Assembly: GCA_018712515.1 (NCBI GenBank)
Contig: DVGW01000049.1
Span: forward strand, 1-64,000
Length of the DNA stretch: 64,000 nucleotides
Source: Aphodovivens avicola
Lineage (GTDB): Bacteria; Actinomycetota; Coriobacteriia; Coriobacteriales; Eggerthellaceae
Direction: 5' to 3'
Shown here in pieces: positions 44,379 to 53,263 of the stretch (the stretch's first letter is position 1; the number at the start of each line of letters is the position of its first letter). Position numbers and translations under genes: made by a program. The notes beneath the pieces were generated by a model that had not been told where the DNA came from, ran no database searches, and worked only from the letters and a program-made list of their open reading frames with translations.

Positions 44379-47300
44379 ATGTCAGCCAGATTCAAAATCC
44401 ACGCGGCTGATCCCGCCGCCGTTTCGCGTCTTCAGCGCGATCTCGGGCTGCCGCGCTTCATCGCGGCGACGCTGGTCGCGCGCGGCATCGACGATCCCGG
44501 GCAGGCGCAGCGCTTCCTCGAGCCCTCGATCGACCGCGATTGGCGCGACCCCTACAGCATCCCCGGCCTCTCCGACGTCGCCGACGCGCTCGAGGACGCC
44601 ATCAAGCGCGGCGACCGCATCGTCGTGTTCGGCGACTTCGACGTCGACGGTATCTCGGCGACGGCGGTGCTCACGCGCGGTCTGCGCGCGCTGGGAGCAT
44701 GCGCGCTGCCGTTCATCCCGCGGCGTTCCGACGAGGGCTACGGCATCACCGAGCCCGCCATCGAGCGCGTCATGCAGCTCGATCCCGACTTCCTGGTGAC
44801 GGTGGATTGCGGCATCGCCTGCGCCGCCGAAGTCGAGCTGCTGCGCAAGCGCGGCGTCGGCGTGGCGGTCACCGACCATCACGAGCCTGCCGACCTCGTC
44901 CCCAAAAACGTGCCGGTCGCCGACCCCAAGACCGACCCGTCCTGCCCCAGCACCATCCTGGCCGGCGTCGGCGTGGCGCTCAAGCTGGTCCAAGCGCTGG
45001 GCGGCCGCTTCGGCTACCCCCACCTCTGGCGCAGCTACACCGACCTCGCGACGCTGGGGACGGTGGCCGACCTCATGCCCATGGTCGACGAGAACCGCGC
45101 GCTGGTCGCCGACGGCATCGAGCGCATTAACGCCGCGCCGCGCCCCTGCATCGCCGCCCTCCTGGGCACGAGCGGATCCGCCGGCAAGCCGGTCACCTCC
45201 ACCAACCTCAGCTTCTCGCTCATCCCGCGCATCAACGCGGCGGGCCGCATGGGCGACGCGCAGCCCGCGCTCGACCTTCTGCTCACCGACGACTACGACG
45301 AGGCGGTGCGCTGCGCCGAGCGCCTCGAGAGCATCAACGACGAGCGCCGCGCCATCGAAGCGGAGCTCTCGGAAATCGCGAAGGCCCAGGCCGCGGAGGA
45401 GTACCACGGCCAGCGCGCGCTCGTGGTGGCGGGCGAGGGCTGGCACGAAGGCGTCAAGGGCATCGTCGCCAGCCGCCTCGTCGGCATCTACGGCGTGCCG
45501 TGCCTGCTGTTCACCATCGAGGACGGCGAGGCGCGCGGCAGCGGCCGCAGCGTAGGCCAGATCAACCTGTTCAAGGCGGTGGAGAGCTGCTCGGACATCC
45601 TCACGCGCTTCGGCGGGCACGAGGCGGCGGTCGGCGTGACGCTTCCCGCCGACAGGCTGCCCCTGTTCGCGGAGCGCCTGTGCGCCTACATGGATGCGCT
45701 TCCCGAGGGGGCGTTCCATCCCCTCATCCAGATCGACGCCTGCGTCGACCTCGCGGAACTCACGTTGGACAACGTCCAGCAGCTCGACCGGCTGGCGCCG
45801 TTCGGTCAGGAGATGCGCGTGCCGGTGTACCTGGCGCGCGATGTGATGCTGACGAACTGCCGCGCGGTGGGCGCCGAGAAGAACCATTTCTCGTGCACGT
45901 TGACCACCGGCGCCGCGAGCGTGTCCGCCATCATGTTCCATTGCAGCGACATCGACGCGCTCATGTGCACCGACAGCGTGGTGAACGCCGCATTCGAGGT
46001 GCAGATCGACGAATGGCGCGGCCGGCGCACGGTCAAGGCCATGCTCAAGACGCTCGCACCCGCACGCACCTGCGCGGCGCTCGAGGCCTGCCTCGATCCC
46101 GAGAACCTCTCGTTCGTCGCCGATCTGTACGCCACCAGCGATGACGAGCTGTGCGCCGACGCTCCTCATAGCACCGAGGAGGTCGAGGCCTACGAGGCGG
46201 CGCGCATCGAGAACCGCGCGTTCTGGGAGCGCAAGGCCGCCGAGGACCCCCAGGGACTCGAAAGCGAGATCATCCACGCTCTCATCGGAGATCGCCCGCT
46301 GCACCCCTCGCAGCGCGAGGTGCTCGAGCACCTGCGCGCGGGCCGCAACACGCTCGCCGTCATGGCGACGGGACGCGGCAAGTCGCTCACGTTCCAGGTG
46401 CACGCCGCCCTGCTGGCACTCGCGCAGCGCAAAGCGAGCGTGTTCGTGTATCCGCTGCGCGCGCTCATCGCCGACCAGGCGTTCCATCTGAGCGAGACGC
46501 TCGAGGGATTCGGCATCGCCGTCTCGGTGCTCACCGGCGAGAGCACGCCCGAGGAGCGGCGCCAGGTGATGGCCGAGCTCACCGACGGCAGCTGCGACAT
46601 CGTGCTGACCACGCCCGAGTTCCTCGCCTACCACGCCGACAAGCTGGCACGCTGCGGCCGCATCGGGTTCGCCGTCATCGACGAGGCGCACCATATCGGC
46701 CTGGCCAAAGCGGGCCAGCGCGTCGCCTACGCCACCATCGGCAAGGCGCTCGCCAAACTGGGCTCGCCGGTGGTGCTGGCGCTGACGGCGACCGCCTCCG
46801 ACGCGGTGTCCGACGACATCCGCTCCGCGCTGTCGATCGAAGCGTGCGTGTTCGACGGCACCGACCGCCCCAACCTCCACCTCGACGACCAGCGCAACCT
46901 CAAGAACCGCGACGACTACCTGGCCAACCTGGTCGCCGGCGGCGGCAAGACGGTCATCTTCGTCAACTCGCGCGAGCAATCGGTGATGCTCGCACGCCAG
47001 CTGCGCAAGCGCGTGCCCCAGCTGGCGCCGCTCATCGGCTTCTACAACGCCGGGCTCTCGCGCGCCGAGCGCAAGCGCATCGAGGAGCTGTTCCGCACCG
47101 ACGCGCTGTCGGTGCTGGTGGCCACCTCCGCGTTTGGCGAGGGCGTCGACATCCCCAACATCCGCCACGTGGTGCTCTACCACATGCCGTTCAACGCGGT
47201 CGAATTCAACCAGATGAGCGGCCGCGCCGGACGCGACGGGAAGCCCGCGTGGGTGCATTTGCTGTTCGGCCGCGCCGACACGCGGATCAACGAGGGGATC

Positions 47301-47732
47301 CTCGCCGACATGACGCCCGACCATGACTGCCTGGCGCAGGTGTACCGCTGCCTGCGCACGCTGCAGCGCCAATCGGGCGAGGAGTTCTTCGCGCTGTCGA
47401 ACCTCGATCTGGCGCGCCTGTCCAGCCAGCATTTCCACGAGGTGCGCCCCGCCTCCGCCGCCTGCGGCATCGCGGTGTTCCGCGAGCTGGGGCTGGTGGA
47501 GACGCGCACGACGTACGTGATGGGCGAGGCGACGCGTTCGGTCCACGTCGTCGACGTCAAAAGCAAGGTGGAGCTCACCGATAGCGTGCGCTATCGCGAA
47601 GGTTTGGGTGAGCAGGAGATATACCATACGTTCAGGGATTGGGTGATGGACAGCGACGCGTCCTCGCTGCACGCGCGCGTGTCCAGGCCCATTCTGCCCA
47701 AGCAAGCAGGGGAAGGGGAGAAGCGATCATGA
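44379..47732 (+). CDS. recJ: RecJ exonuclease fused to a RecQ-like helicase
   Basis: 1117 aa. N-terminal RecJ: motif I VVFGDFDVDGISATAVL, LVTVDCGIA, motif III TDHHEPADL, the RINAAGRMGDA motif and DHHA1 FGGHEAAVGVTL, to about residue 575. From about 640 a superfamily-2 helicase: HPSQREVLEHLRAG, Walker A MATGRGKS, VIDEAHHIG (DEAH, about 766), LTATASD, VIFVNSREQS, ATSAFGEGVDIPNIRHVV and QMSGRAGRDG. A 5'-3' ssDNA nuclease with its own unwinding engine is implied. ATG 44379 gives the RecJ-like N-terminus MSARFKIH. Overlaps relA by ATGA. Confidence 0.93.
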   Translation: MSARFKIHAADPAAVSRLQRDLGLPRFIAATLVARGIDDPGQAQRFLEPSIDRDWRDPYSIPGLSDVADALEDAIKRGDRIVVFGDFDVDGISATAVLTRGLRALGACALPFIPRRSDEGYGITEPAIERVMQLDPDFLVTVDCGIACAAEVELLRKRGVGVAVTDHHEPADLVPKNVPVADPKTDPSCPSTILAGVGVALKLVQALGGRFGYPHLWRSYTDLATLGTVADLMPMVDENRALVADGIERINAAPRPCIAALLGTSGSAGKPVTSTNLSFSLIPRINAAGRMGDAQPALDLLLTDDYDEAVRCAERLESINDERRAIEAELSEIAKAQAAEEYHGQRALVVAGEGWHEGVKGIVASRLVGIYGVPCLLFTIEDGEARGSGRSVGQINLFKAVESCSDILTRFGGHEAAVGVTLPADRLPLFAERLCAYMDALPEGAFHPLIQIDACVDLAELTLDNVQQLDRLAPFGQEMRVPVYLARDVMLTNCRAVGAEKNHFSCTLTTGAASVSAIMFHCSDIDALMCTDSVVNAAFEVQIDEWRGRRTVKAMLKTLAPARTCAALEACLDPENLSFVADLYATSDDELCADAPHSTEEVEAYEAARIENRAFWERKAAEDPQGLESEIIHALIGDRPLHPSQREVLEHLRAGRNTLAVMATGRGKSLTFQVHAALLALAQRKASVFVYPLRALIADQAFHLSETLEGFGIAVSVLTGESTPEERRQVMAELTDGSCDIVLTTPEFLAYHADKLARCGRIGFAVIDEAHHIGLAKAGQRVAYATIGKALAKLGSPVVLALTATASDAVSDDIRSALSIEACVFDGTDRPNLHLDDQRNLKNRDDYLANLVAGGGKTVIFVNSREQSVMLARQLRKRVPQLAPLIGFYNAGLSRAERKRIEELFRTDALSVLVATSAFGEGVDIPNIRHVVLYHMPFNAVEFNQMSGRAGRDGKPAWVHLLFGRADTRINEGILADMTPDHDCLAQVYRCLRTLQRQSGEEFFALSNLDLARLSSQHFHEVRPASAACGIAVFRELGLVETRTTYVMGEATRSVHVVDVKSKVELTDSVRYREGLGEQEIYHTFRDWVMDSDASSLHARVSRPILPKQAGEGEKRS

Positions 47733-50143
47733 GCGCTGACGATAGGAAGGCCGAGGAGCTGATCGGCCAGCCCGCCGAGAAGCTCGCACCCAGGCAAACC
47801 GTTGCGGACGATCTGCTGGGACGCCCCCACACGGCCGAGAAGTCCTTCGCGGTCGACACGCGCCCCGCGGGGGAGACGCGCTTCGTCACCGAGACCCCCG
47901 AGGAGCGCTTCGCGGAGTTGCAGCGCATGACCTCGTCGTACCTCGACGCCGATGACGAGGCGAAGCTCGCCAAGGCGTTCAAGTTCGCGAGCGAGGCGCA
48001 CAAGGGCGTATGCCGCAAAAGCGGCGAGCCCTACATCATCCATCCGGTCGAGGTCGCCATCATCCTGGCCGATCTGCGCATGGATGTGGAGACGCTGATC
48101 GCCGCGCTGCTGCACGACACCGTCGAGGACACCGACGTCACCGACGAGATCGTCACCGCGGAGTTCGGCGAGCACGTCGACCAGCTCGTCGACGGCGTCA
48201 CCAAGATCACCCGCATCGAGGTGGACAACCTCTCGGACAAGCAGGCCGCCACCATCCGCAAGATGTTCGTCGCGATGAGCCGCGACATCCGCGTCATCGT
48301 CATCAAGCTCGCCGACCGCCTGCACAACATGCGCACGCTGGCGGCGCTGGCCGAGGACCGCCGCATCTTCAAATCGCGCGAGACGCTCGAGATCTACGCA
48401 CCCATCGCGCACCGCCTGGGCATCAACTCCATCAAATGGGAGCTGGAGGATTTGTCCTTCTACTACCTGGAGCCCAACAAGTACAAGCAGGTCGCGCGCA
48501 TGGTGATGGAGAGCCGCGCCGAGCGCGAGGCATACCTCGAGAAGGTCTTGACCATCCTGCGCGGCGAGATGGACCGCGTGAGCATCCAGGCGCAGGTGAT
48601 GGGCCGTCCCAAGCACCTGTACTCGATCTACCAGAAGATGACCAAGAAGGGCAAGGGCTTCTCGGAGATCTACGACCTGATCGCCGTGCGCCTCATCGTG
48701 AAGACGGTGAAGGACTGCTACTCGGCGCTGGGCGCGGTGCACACGCTGTGGCATCCGATGCCGGGCCGCTTCAAGGACTACATCGCGATGCCCAAGTTCA
48801 ATATGTACCAAAGCCTGCACACCACGGTCATCGGGCCCGAGGGCAATCCGCTCGAGGTGCAGATCCGCACCGAGGAGATGCACCGCATGGACGAGTACGG
48901 CGTTGCGGCGCACTGGCGCTACAAGGAGGGCGCCGGCAAGCGCGGCGACGAGGCGCTCGACCAGCAGCTCGCGTGGCTGCGCGAGGCTGTGGACTGGCAG
49001 GACGAGACGTCCGACTCGCGCGAGTTCCTGAAGGATCTGAAGGTCGACCTGGCCCCCAACGAGGTGTTCGTGTTCACGCCCAAGGGCGAGGCGATGAGCC
49101 TGCGCGCGGGATCGACGCCGGTCGACTTCGCGTACTCGATCCACACCGAGGTGGGCAACCACTGCGTCGGCGCCAAGGTCAACAACATGATCGTGCCGCT
49201 CACCTACGAGCTGCAGACGGGCGACCGCGTCGAGATCCTGACGCAGAAGAGCGCGAGCCCCTCGCGCGACTGGCTCAACTACGTCAAGACGCCCAGCGCC
49301 CGCAGCAAGATCCGCTCGTACTTCAGCAAGGTGAGCCGCAGCGACGATCTGCAGGAGGGCCGCGACAAGCTCACGCGCGAGATGCGCAAGCACGGCCTGG
49401 GGATCTCGAGCGCCAACGCCATGCGCGCGATGAGGGTCGTCGCCGAGCACATGGGCTACAAGGACTCCGATGACATGCTCGTCAACATCGGCACGGGCCG
49501 CGAGAGCTCGCAGCATGTCGCCAACCGTCTGCTGAAGATCCTGGTCGACAAGGGCAAGGAGCAGGACGAGGGCAGCCAGCTGGTCGCGGGCGCCATGTCC
49601 ACCGGCAAGATGCCGCCGATGCTGACCACCGTGCGCCAGCCCAAAAAGCACGAGACCCACTCCAGCAACGGCGTCGTGGTCAAGGGCGTCGATGACGTTC
49701 TGGTGCGCCTGTCGCGCTGCTGCAATCCGGTGCCGGGCGACGAGATCCTCGGCTTCGTAACGCGCGGACGCGGCGTGTCGGTGCACCGCGCCGACTGCCC
49801 CAACGCCGTCGACCTGAAGAAGGATCCCGACCGCATCATCGACGTGTCGTGGGAAAGCGAGCCCGCTCCCAACACGTCGTACCAGGTGGAGGTGCTGGTG
49901 GAGGCGCTCGACCGCATGAACCTGCTGCTCGACGTGACGACGGTCATCTCCGGCATGGGCGCGAACCTGATCTCGTCGAGCCTGAACGTCCACCGCGACG
50001 GCATGGCGGACATGCGCTTCCTGTTCCAGGTGTCCGACATCGGCACCATCGACCAGATGCTCTCCAAGCTGCAGGCGGTCGAGGGCGTGTTCGAGGCGCG
50101 CCGCATGCTGCCCGGCGAAGGCGCCCGCAAGAAGTCGAAATGA
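47729..50143 (+). CDS. rel: Bifunctional (p)ppGpp synthetase/hydrolase RelA/SpoT
   Basis: 804-aa alarmone enzyme. An extra N-terminal 55 residues precede the HD hydrolase (HPVEVAII; LLHDTVEDT with the HD pair); the synthetase region has RPKHLYSIYQKM and FNMYQSLHTTVIGPEG; the TGS domain begins VFVFTPKGEAMSLRAGSTPVDFAYSIHTE; the zinc-finger region is SRCCNPVPGDEILGFVTRGRGVSVHRADC; an ACT domain closes the protein. Long-Rel architecture with hydrolase residues intact. ATG 47729 overlaps the recJ stop, so the genes are coupled. Its TGA stop is the first bases of a hairpin repeat. Confidence 0.96.
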   Translation: MSADDRKAEELIGQPAEKLAPRQTVADDLLGRPHTAEKSFAVDTRPAGETRFVTETPEERFAELQRMTSSYLDADDEAKLAKAFKFASEAHKGVCRKSGEPYIIHPVEVAIILADLRMDVETLIAALLHDTVEDTDVTDEIVTAEFGEHVDQLVDGVTKITRIEVDNLSDKQAATIRKMFVAMSRDIRVIVIKLADRLHNMRTLAALAEDRRIFKSRETLEIYAPIAHRLGINSIKWELEDLSFYYLEPNKYKQVARMVMESRAEREAYLEKVLTILRGEMDRVSIQAQVMGRPKHLYSIYQKMTKKGKGFSEIYDLIAVRLIVKTVKDCYSALGAVHTLWHPMPGRFKDYIAMPKFNMYQSLHTTVIGPEGNPLEVQIRTEEMHRMDEYGVAAHWRYKEGAGKRGDEALDQQLAWLREAVDWQDETSDSREFLKDLKVDLAPNEVFVFTPKGEAMSLRAGSTPVDFAYSIHTEVGNHCVGAKVNNMIVPLTYELQTGDRVEILTQKSASPSRDWLNYVKTPSARSKIRSYFSKVSRSDDLQEGRDKLTREMRKHGLGISSANAMRAMRVVAEHMGYKDSDDMLVNIGTGRESSQHVANRLLKILVDKGKEQDEGSQLVAGAMSTGKMPPMLTTVRQPKKHETHSSNGVVVKGVDDVLVRLSRCCNPVPGDEILGFVTRGRGVSVHRADCPNAVDLKKDPDRIIDVSWESEPAPNTSYQVEVLVEALDRMNLLLDVTTVISGMGANLISSSLNVHRDGMADMRFLFQVSDIGTIDQMLSKLQAVEGVFEARRMLPGEGARKKSK

Positions 50144-50172
50144 GAAAAAGGGACAGTCACTTTTTCTCATTT
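50138..50172. repeat. TGAGAAAAAG hairpin repeat, copy 3 (contains the rel stop codon)
   Basis: 13-bp arms (50138-50150 / 50160-50172), loop GGACAGTCA. The TGA at 50141-50143 ends the rel frame. Confidence 0.92.
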
Positions 50173-50245
50173 TAAGAAAACGCGGGGCCGGCTTCGCAGC
50201 GTGCGGGGCGGGGCGCGCGGGAAAGCCGAGTAGAAAGGCCGCTTG

Positions 50246-50917
50246 ATGCTCAAACGGACGATGTACAAGATCAACGGGGCGTGCGTCACCGCGGGGTTCA
50301 TGGTGCTGGGCCCCATCCAGAACAACGTCTACTTCATCACCGACGGCGCAGCGACGTTCGTCGTCGATCCCACGTGCGATCCCGACGCCTTGGTCGAGGC
50401 GCTCGGCGGCGTCAAGCTCGATGCGATCGTCATCACCCATCGCCATTACGACCATATCGGCGCGGCGGCGCGCCTGGCGCAGCGTACGGGGGCGACGGTC
50501 ATCGCCTCCGAGATCGACGCGCCCTACATCGCCGGGGAGCTGCCCGATCCCGACGGCCATCCGGGATCCGATCCCTGTCCGGTCGACCAGCGGGTGTCCG
50601 ACGGCGATGTCGTGCAGCTGGGCGGCATGGCGTGGCGCGTCATCTCGACGCCGGGCCACACGCCGGGAAGCATGTGCCTGTTCCTCGATCCGCGATTCGG
50701 CAGCGACGCCGCGGGCGCGCCTCTGCTGATCTCGGGCGACACGCTGTTTTGCGGATCGATCGGGCGCACGGACTTCGCGGGAGGCAGCATGGACGACATG
50801 CGCCACTCCCTCAAGAAGCTCGCCACGTTGCCCGACAACACCATCGTGCTGCCCGGCCACAACGATCTCACCACCATCGCCGCCGAACGCGAGCGCACGT
50901 TCGCGTATTACGCTTAG
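50246..50917 (+). CDS. MBL-fold metallo-hydrolase (glyoxalase II-like)
   Basis: 223 aa beta-lactamase-fold hydrolase. Metal motif THRHYDHIG (HxHxDH) at about residues 59-67, later ligands in TPGHTPGS, ISGDTLF and VLPGHND. NNVYFITDG near the start is typical of the GloB/Hcp-like small MBL group. ATG 50246 lies seven bases after AAAGG. The gene follows rel and a repeat; it may be a separate transcription unit. Substrate unknown. Confidence 0.9.
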   Translation: MLKRTMYKINGACVTAGFMVLGPIQNNVYFITDGAATFVVDPTCDPDALVEALGGVKLDAIVITHRHYDHIGAAARLAQRTGATVIASEIDAPYIAGELPDPDGHPGSDPCPVDQRVSDGDVVQLGGMAWRVISTPGHTPGSMCLFLDPRFGSDAAGAPLLISGDTLFCGSIGRTDFAGGSMDDMRHSLKKLATLPDNTIVLPGHNDLTTIAAERERTFAYYA

Positions 50918-50928
50918 GGCAGTGCCTG

Positions 50929-50989
50929 CCCGCCGTCGGGCGGAACCGTCCGACGGTGCGAAGGTCCCGCCGTCGGGCGGAACCGTCCG
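50929..50989. repeat. Two 24-bp direct repeats inside an inverted-repeat frame
   Basis: CCCGCCGTCGGGCGGAACCG... occurs at 50929-50952 and 50966-50989. GTGCCTGCC (50922) and GGCAGGCAC (ending 51003) bracket the pair. The core resembles the dispersed repeat seen at 28271 and 53123 (CGGAACCG, CGACGGTGCGAA). The rest of the 315-bp gap (50918-51232) holds no gene. Confidence 0.6.
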
Positions 50990-51140
50990 GCGGCGGCAGG
51001 CACCGGCATCCGGCCTTTGCGCGGCCCTGCTGGCTTTGGGCGCTGGAGCCTTTCCGCCGACGCACACCCTCCCCGCGCAGAGGAGGGCAGCCTCTCCCAT
51101 CCCTTTGCGCTTTACCGTTTCTTGATATCCGGTCGCGGAG

Positions 51141-51195
51141 TTTTACCTTGTTACAGGTAGGTTTGTCCGCATCTTTACAGTCTCTTTACGATAAA
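51141..51195 (+). promoter_or_regulatory. Candidate phosphate-type control region of pit
   Basis: Two CTTTAC units 11 bp apart (51173-51178 and 51184-51189) lie downstream of the dyad TACCT-TGTTAC-AGGTA (51144-51159). Spacing of 11 bp recalls PhoB/PhoP direct repeats, but the consensus match is weak. Confidence 0.3.
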
Positions 51196-51232
51196 CTGGA
51201 CATCTACCTTTAAACGCGTCGAAGGGGATGTC

Positions 51233-52285
51233 GTGGTTATAGAGTGGGGCATGTTCATCACCGAACTGGCGTCCAATCCTTTGTTGTTGGTGGTCACCCT
51301 GCTCAATATCGGCGTCATCATCGTCAACGGCGCCACCGACGCCCCCAACGCCATCGCCACCGTCGTCTCCACGCGCTGCATGAAGCCCACGCCCGCCATC
51401 ATCATGGCGGCGATCTGCAACTTCTTCGGCCTTCTGGTTATCACGCTCGTGTCTTCGGGCGTCGCCAACACCATCTTCCACATGGTCGATTTCGGCGGGG
51501 ACAACCATGCCGCCATCATCGCGCTCATGGCGGCGATGGTCGCGATCATCGTGTGGGGCGTCGCCGCATGGGCGTTCGGCCTGCCCACGAGCCAGAGCCA
51601 CTCGCTCATCGCCGGCCTTACCGGTGCGGCCATCGCGCTGCAGGGAGGCTTGGGCGGCATCAACGGCGGCGAGTGGATGAAGGTCATCTACGGCCTCGTG
51701 CTCTCGACGTTCCTCGGCTTCGGTTCGGGTTGGATCCTCACCAAGATAATCGCGCGGGTCTGCAGGAACTTCGACCGCGTCAAATCCGACCACGTGTTCC
51801 GCTGGGCGCAGATCGTCGCCGGCGCGGGCGTGGCGTTCATGCACGGCGCGCAGGACGGCCAGAAATTCATGGGCGTCTTCATCCTCGCCATCACGCTGGC
51901 GACGGGCATCGGCCAGGCAGACTCGCTGATCCTGCCGGTGTGGCTGATGATCTTCTGCGCCTTGAACATGGGCCTTGGCACGGCGGTCGGCGGCAAGAAG
52001 ATCATCAAGAGCGTCGGCATGGACATGGTGAAGATGGAGAAGTACCAGGGCTTCGCCGCCAGCCTCGGCGCCACGTTGTGCCTGATGCTCGCCACGTTCA
52101 CCGGCATGCCGGTGTCGACCACGCACACCAAGACGACCGCCATCATGGGCGTTGGCGCCGCCAAGCGCAAAAGCTCGGTCAAGTGGAGCGTGGCGATCGA
52201 CATGGTCAAAACCTGGGTGCTGACGTTTCCGGGCTGCGGCCTTCTGGGGTTCGTGTTCGCGAGGATTTTCCTCGCGGTGATGTGA
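51233..52285 (+). CDS. pit: PiT-family inorganic phosphate transporter
   Basis: 350-aa low-affinity phosphate:cation symporter. The PiT signature appears twice: NGATDAPNAIATVVSTR near residue 32 and the inverted copy GAGVAFMHGAQDGQKFMGVF near 195; GLPTSQSHSLIAGLTGAA and GMPVSTTHTKTTAIMG mark the two halves. The start is GTG 51233, five bases after GAAGGGG. Its partner gene (DUF47) follows 204 bp downstream. Confidence 0.95.
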   Translation: MVIEWGMFITELASNPLLLVVTLLNIGVIIVNGATDAPNAIATVVSTRCMKPTPAIIMAAICNFFGLLVITLVSSGVANTIFHMVDFGGDNHAAIIALMAAMVAIIVWGVAAWAFGLPTSQSHSLIAGLTGAAIALQGGLGGINGGEWMKVIYGLVLSTFLGFGSGWILTKIIARVCRNFDRVKSDHVFRWAQIVAGAGVAFMHGAQDGQKFMGVFILAITLATGIGQADSLILPVWLMIFCALNMGLGTAVGGKKIIKSVGMDMVKMEKYQGFAASLGATLCLMLATFTGMPVSTTHTKTTAIMGVGAAKRKSSVKWSVAIDMVKTWVLTFPGCGLLGFVFARIFLAVM

Positions 52286-52335
52286 CGCGGCGCTTTGCGG
52301 ATTCGGCCCATAGGGGAGGTTGGTGCGTAAGGCGT

Positions 52336-52400
52336 GCAAATCGTCGGCGGAAGTGCGCAAAATCGGAGGGTTGTTTCGCGCATTTCCGCCGATGATTTGT
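52336..52400. repeat. Imperfect 27-bp inverted repeat between pit and its partner
   Basis: GCAAATCGTCGGCGGAAGTG (from 52336) pairs with most of 52373-52400, which on the other strand reads ACAAATCATCGGCGGAAATG. It may form a stem that separates expression of the two genes, or be a mobile palindromic unit. Confidence 0.55.
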
Positions 52401-52489
52401 CGTAGCGCGATGCCGCGCTTGGATGAGATGGCAGGCTGCGGACGGGTTCCGGGCAGGATCCGGGGCTTGGGAGCTGAAAGGATGCGGAT

Positions 52490-53122
52490 ATGGGCAAGAA
52501 GAGCCACAAGTTTGACTACTTCGATCAGTTTGAGAAGCAGACCGAGATCGCCATCGAGGAGGCCGATCTTCTCATCGAGGCACTGGAGAACTTCACCAAG
52601 GCGGACGATCTGGAGCCGTACATGGAGCGCGCCCATCAGATCGAGCATCGCGGCGACGCGGTGAACCATGCGATCCTGGAGAACGTCGCCACCGACTTCA
52701 TCACGCCGATCGAGCGCGAGGACATCATCGAGCTGGCGAAATGCCTCGACGACATCATCGACTACATCGAAGACGTCATCCAGTGCATGTACATGTACGA
52801 CGTGCACTACATCCCCGAGGGCACCAAAGAGTTCGCCGACCTCATCCGCAAGGGCACCGGCGCTCTGGGGAAGGCCATGGGCGACTTCCGCAGCTTCAAG
52901 AAGTCGAAGAAGTTCCGCGCGCTCGTGCACGACGTCAACGATTACGAGGAAGTGGCCGACCGCCTGTTCCTCAAGGTGATCCGCAAGCTGCACACCACCG
53001 ACCGCGACAACCCCATGCGCGCGCATGTCTGGTCGCGCGTCTTCGAGCGCATGGAGAAGTGCTGCGATGCCTGCGAGCACGCCGCCGACACCATGAGCAC
53101 CATCATGCTCAAGAACGTTTAG
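52490..53122 (+). CDS. DUF47/PhoU-like Pit accessory protein
   Basis: 210-aa all-helical cytoplasmic protein with the DUF47 (YkaA/TIGR00153-like) pattern: FDYFDQFEKQTEIAIEEADLL, HQIEHRGDAVNHAILENV, TPIEREDIIELAKCLDDIID and CDACEHAADTMSTIMLKNV with conserved metal-binding-type Asp/Glu. These proteins accompany PiT transporters and probably modulate them. AAAGGATGCGG precedes the ATG. Confidence 0.92.
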   Translation: MGKKSHKFDYFDQFEKQTEIAIEEADLLIEALENFTKADDLEPYMERAHQIEHRGDAVNHAILENVATDFITPIEREDIIELAKCLDDIIDYIEDVIQCMYMYDVHYIPEGTKEFADLIRKGTGALGKAMGDFRSFKKSKKFRALVHDVNDYEEVADRLFLKVIRKLHTTDRDNPMRAHVWSRVFERMEKCCDACEHAADTMSTIMLKNV

Positions 53123-53164
53123 GTTCCATCAGCCTGACGGTCGCCGGAACTACTCGACGCTGCG
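53123..53164 (+). repeat. Dispersed palindromic repeat, copy C
   Basis: Begins GTTCCATCAGCCTGACGG and ends CTCGACGCTGCG; it matches copies A and B of the family found in the TsaB-RimI-TsaD gene. It starts one base after the DUF47 stop codon. Confidence 0.65.
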
Positions 53165-53189
53165 ACGCCCCCTGGCATATGCTCGACCC

Positions 53190-53226
53190 GGACTATTCGG
53201 CTGCCATGTCGGCAGCCGAATAGTCC
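53190..53226. terminator. Perfect 16-bp hairpin between convergent genes
   Basis: GGACTATTCGGCTGCC (53190-53205) and its exact complement (53211-53226), loop ATGTC. It lies between the ends of the DUF47 gene and the phospholipase-like gene; likely a bidirectional terminator, though T-runs are short. Confidence 0.65.
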
Positions 53227-53263
53227 ATTTGCCATCAGATGGATTGGCAGACCGGCGAAACCT

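Noticed and set aside
47591..51100. Very long minus-strand open frames opposite recJ and rel (also 44382-47705, 6423-8921, 10747-13395, 15147-17030, 85-1650)
   Set aside because: They oppose well-recognised genes in high-GC sequence, have Arg/His/Ala-biased composition, no domain and no ribosome site; they are codon-structure shadows.
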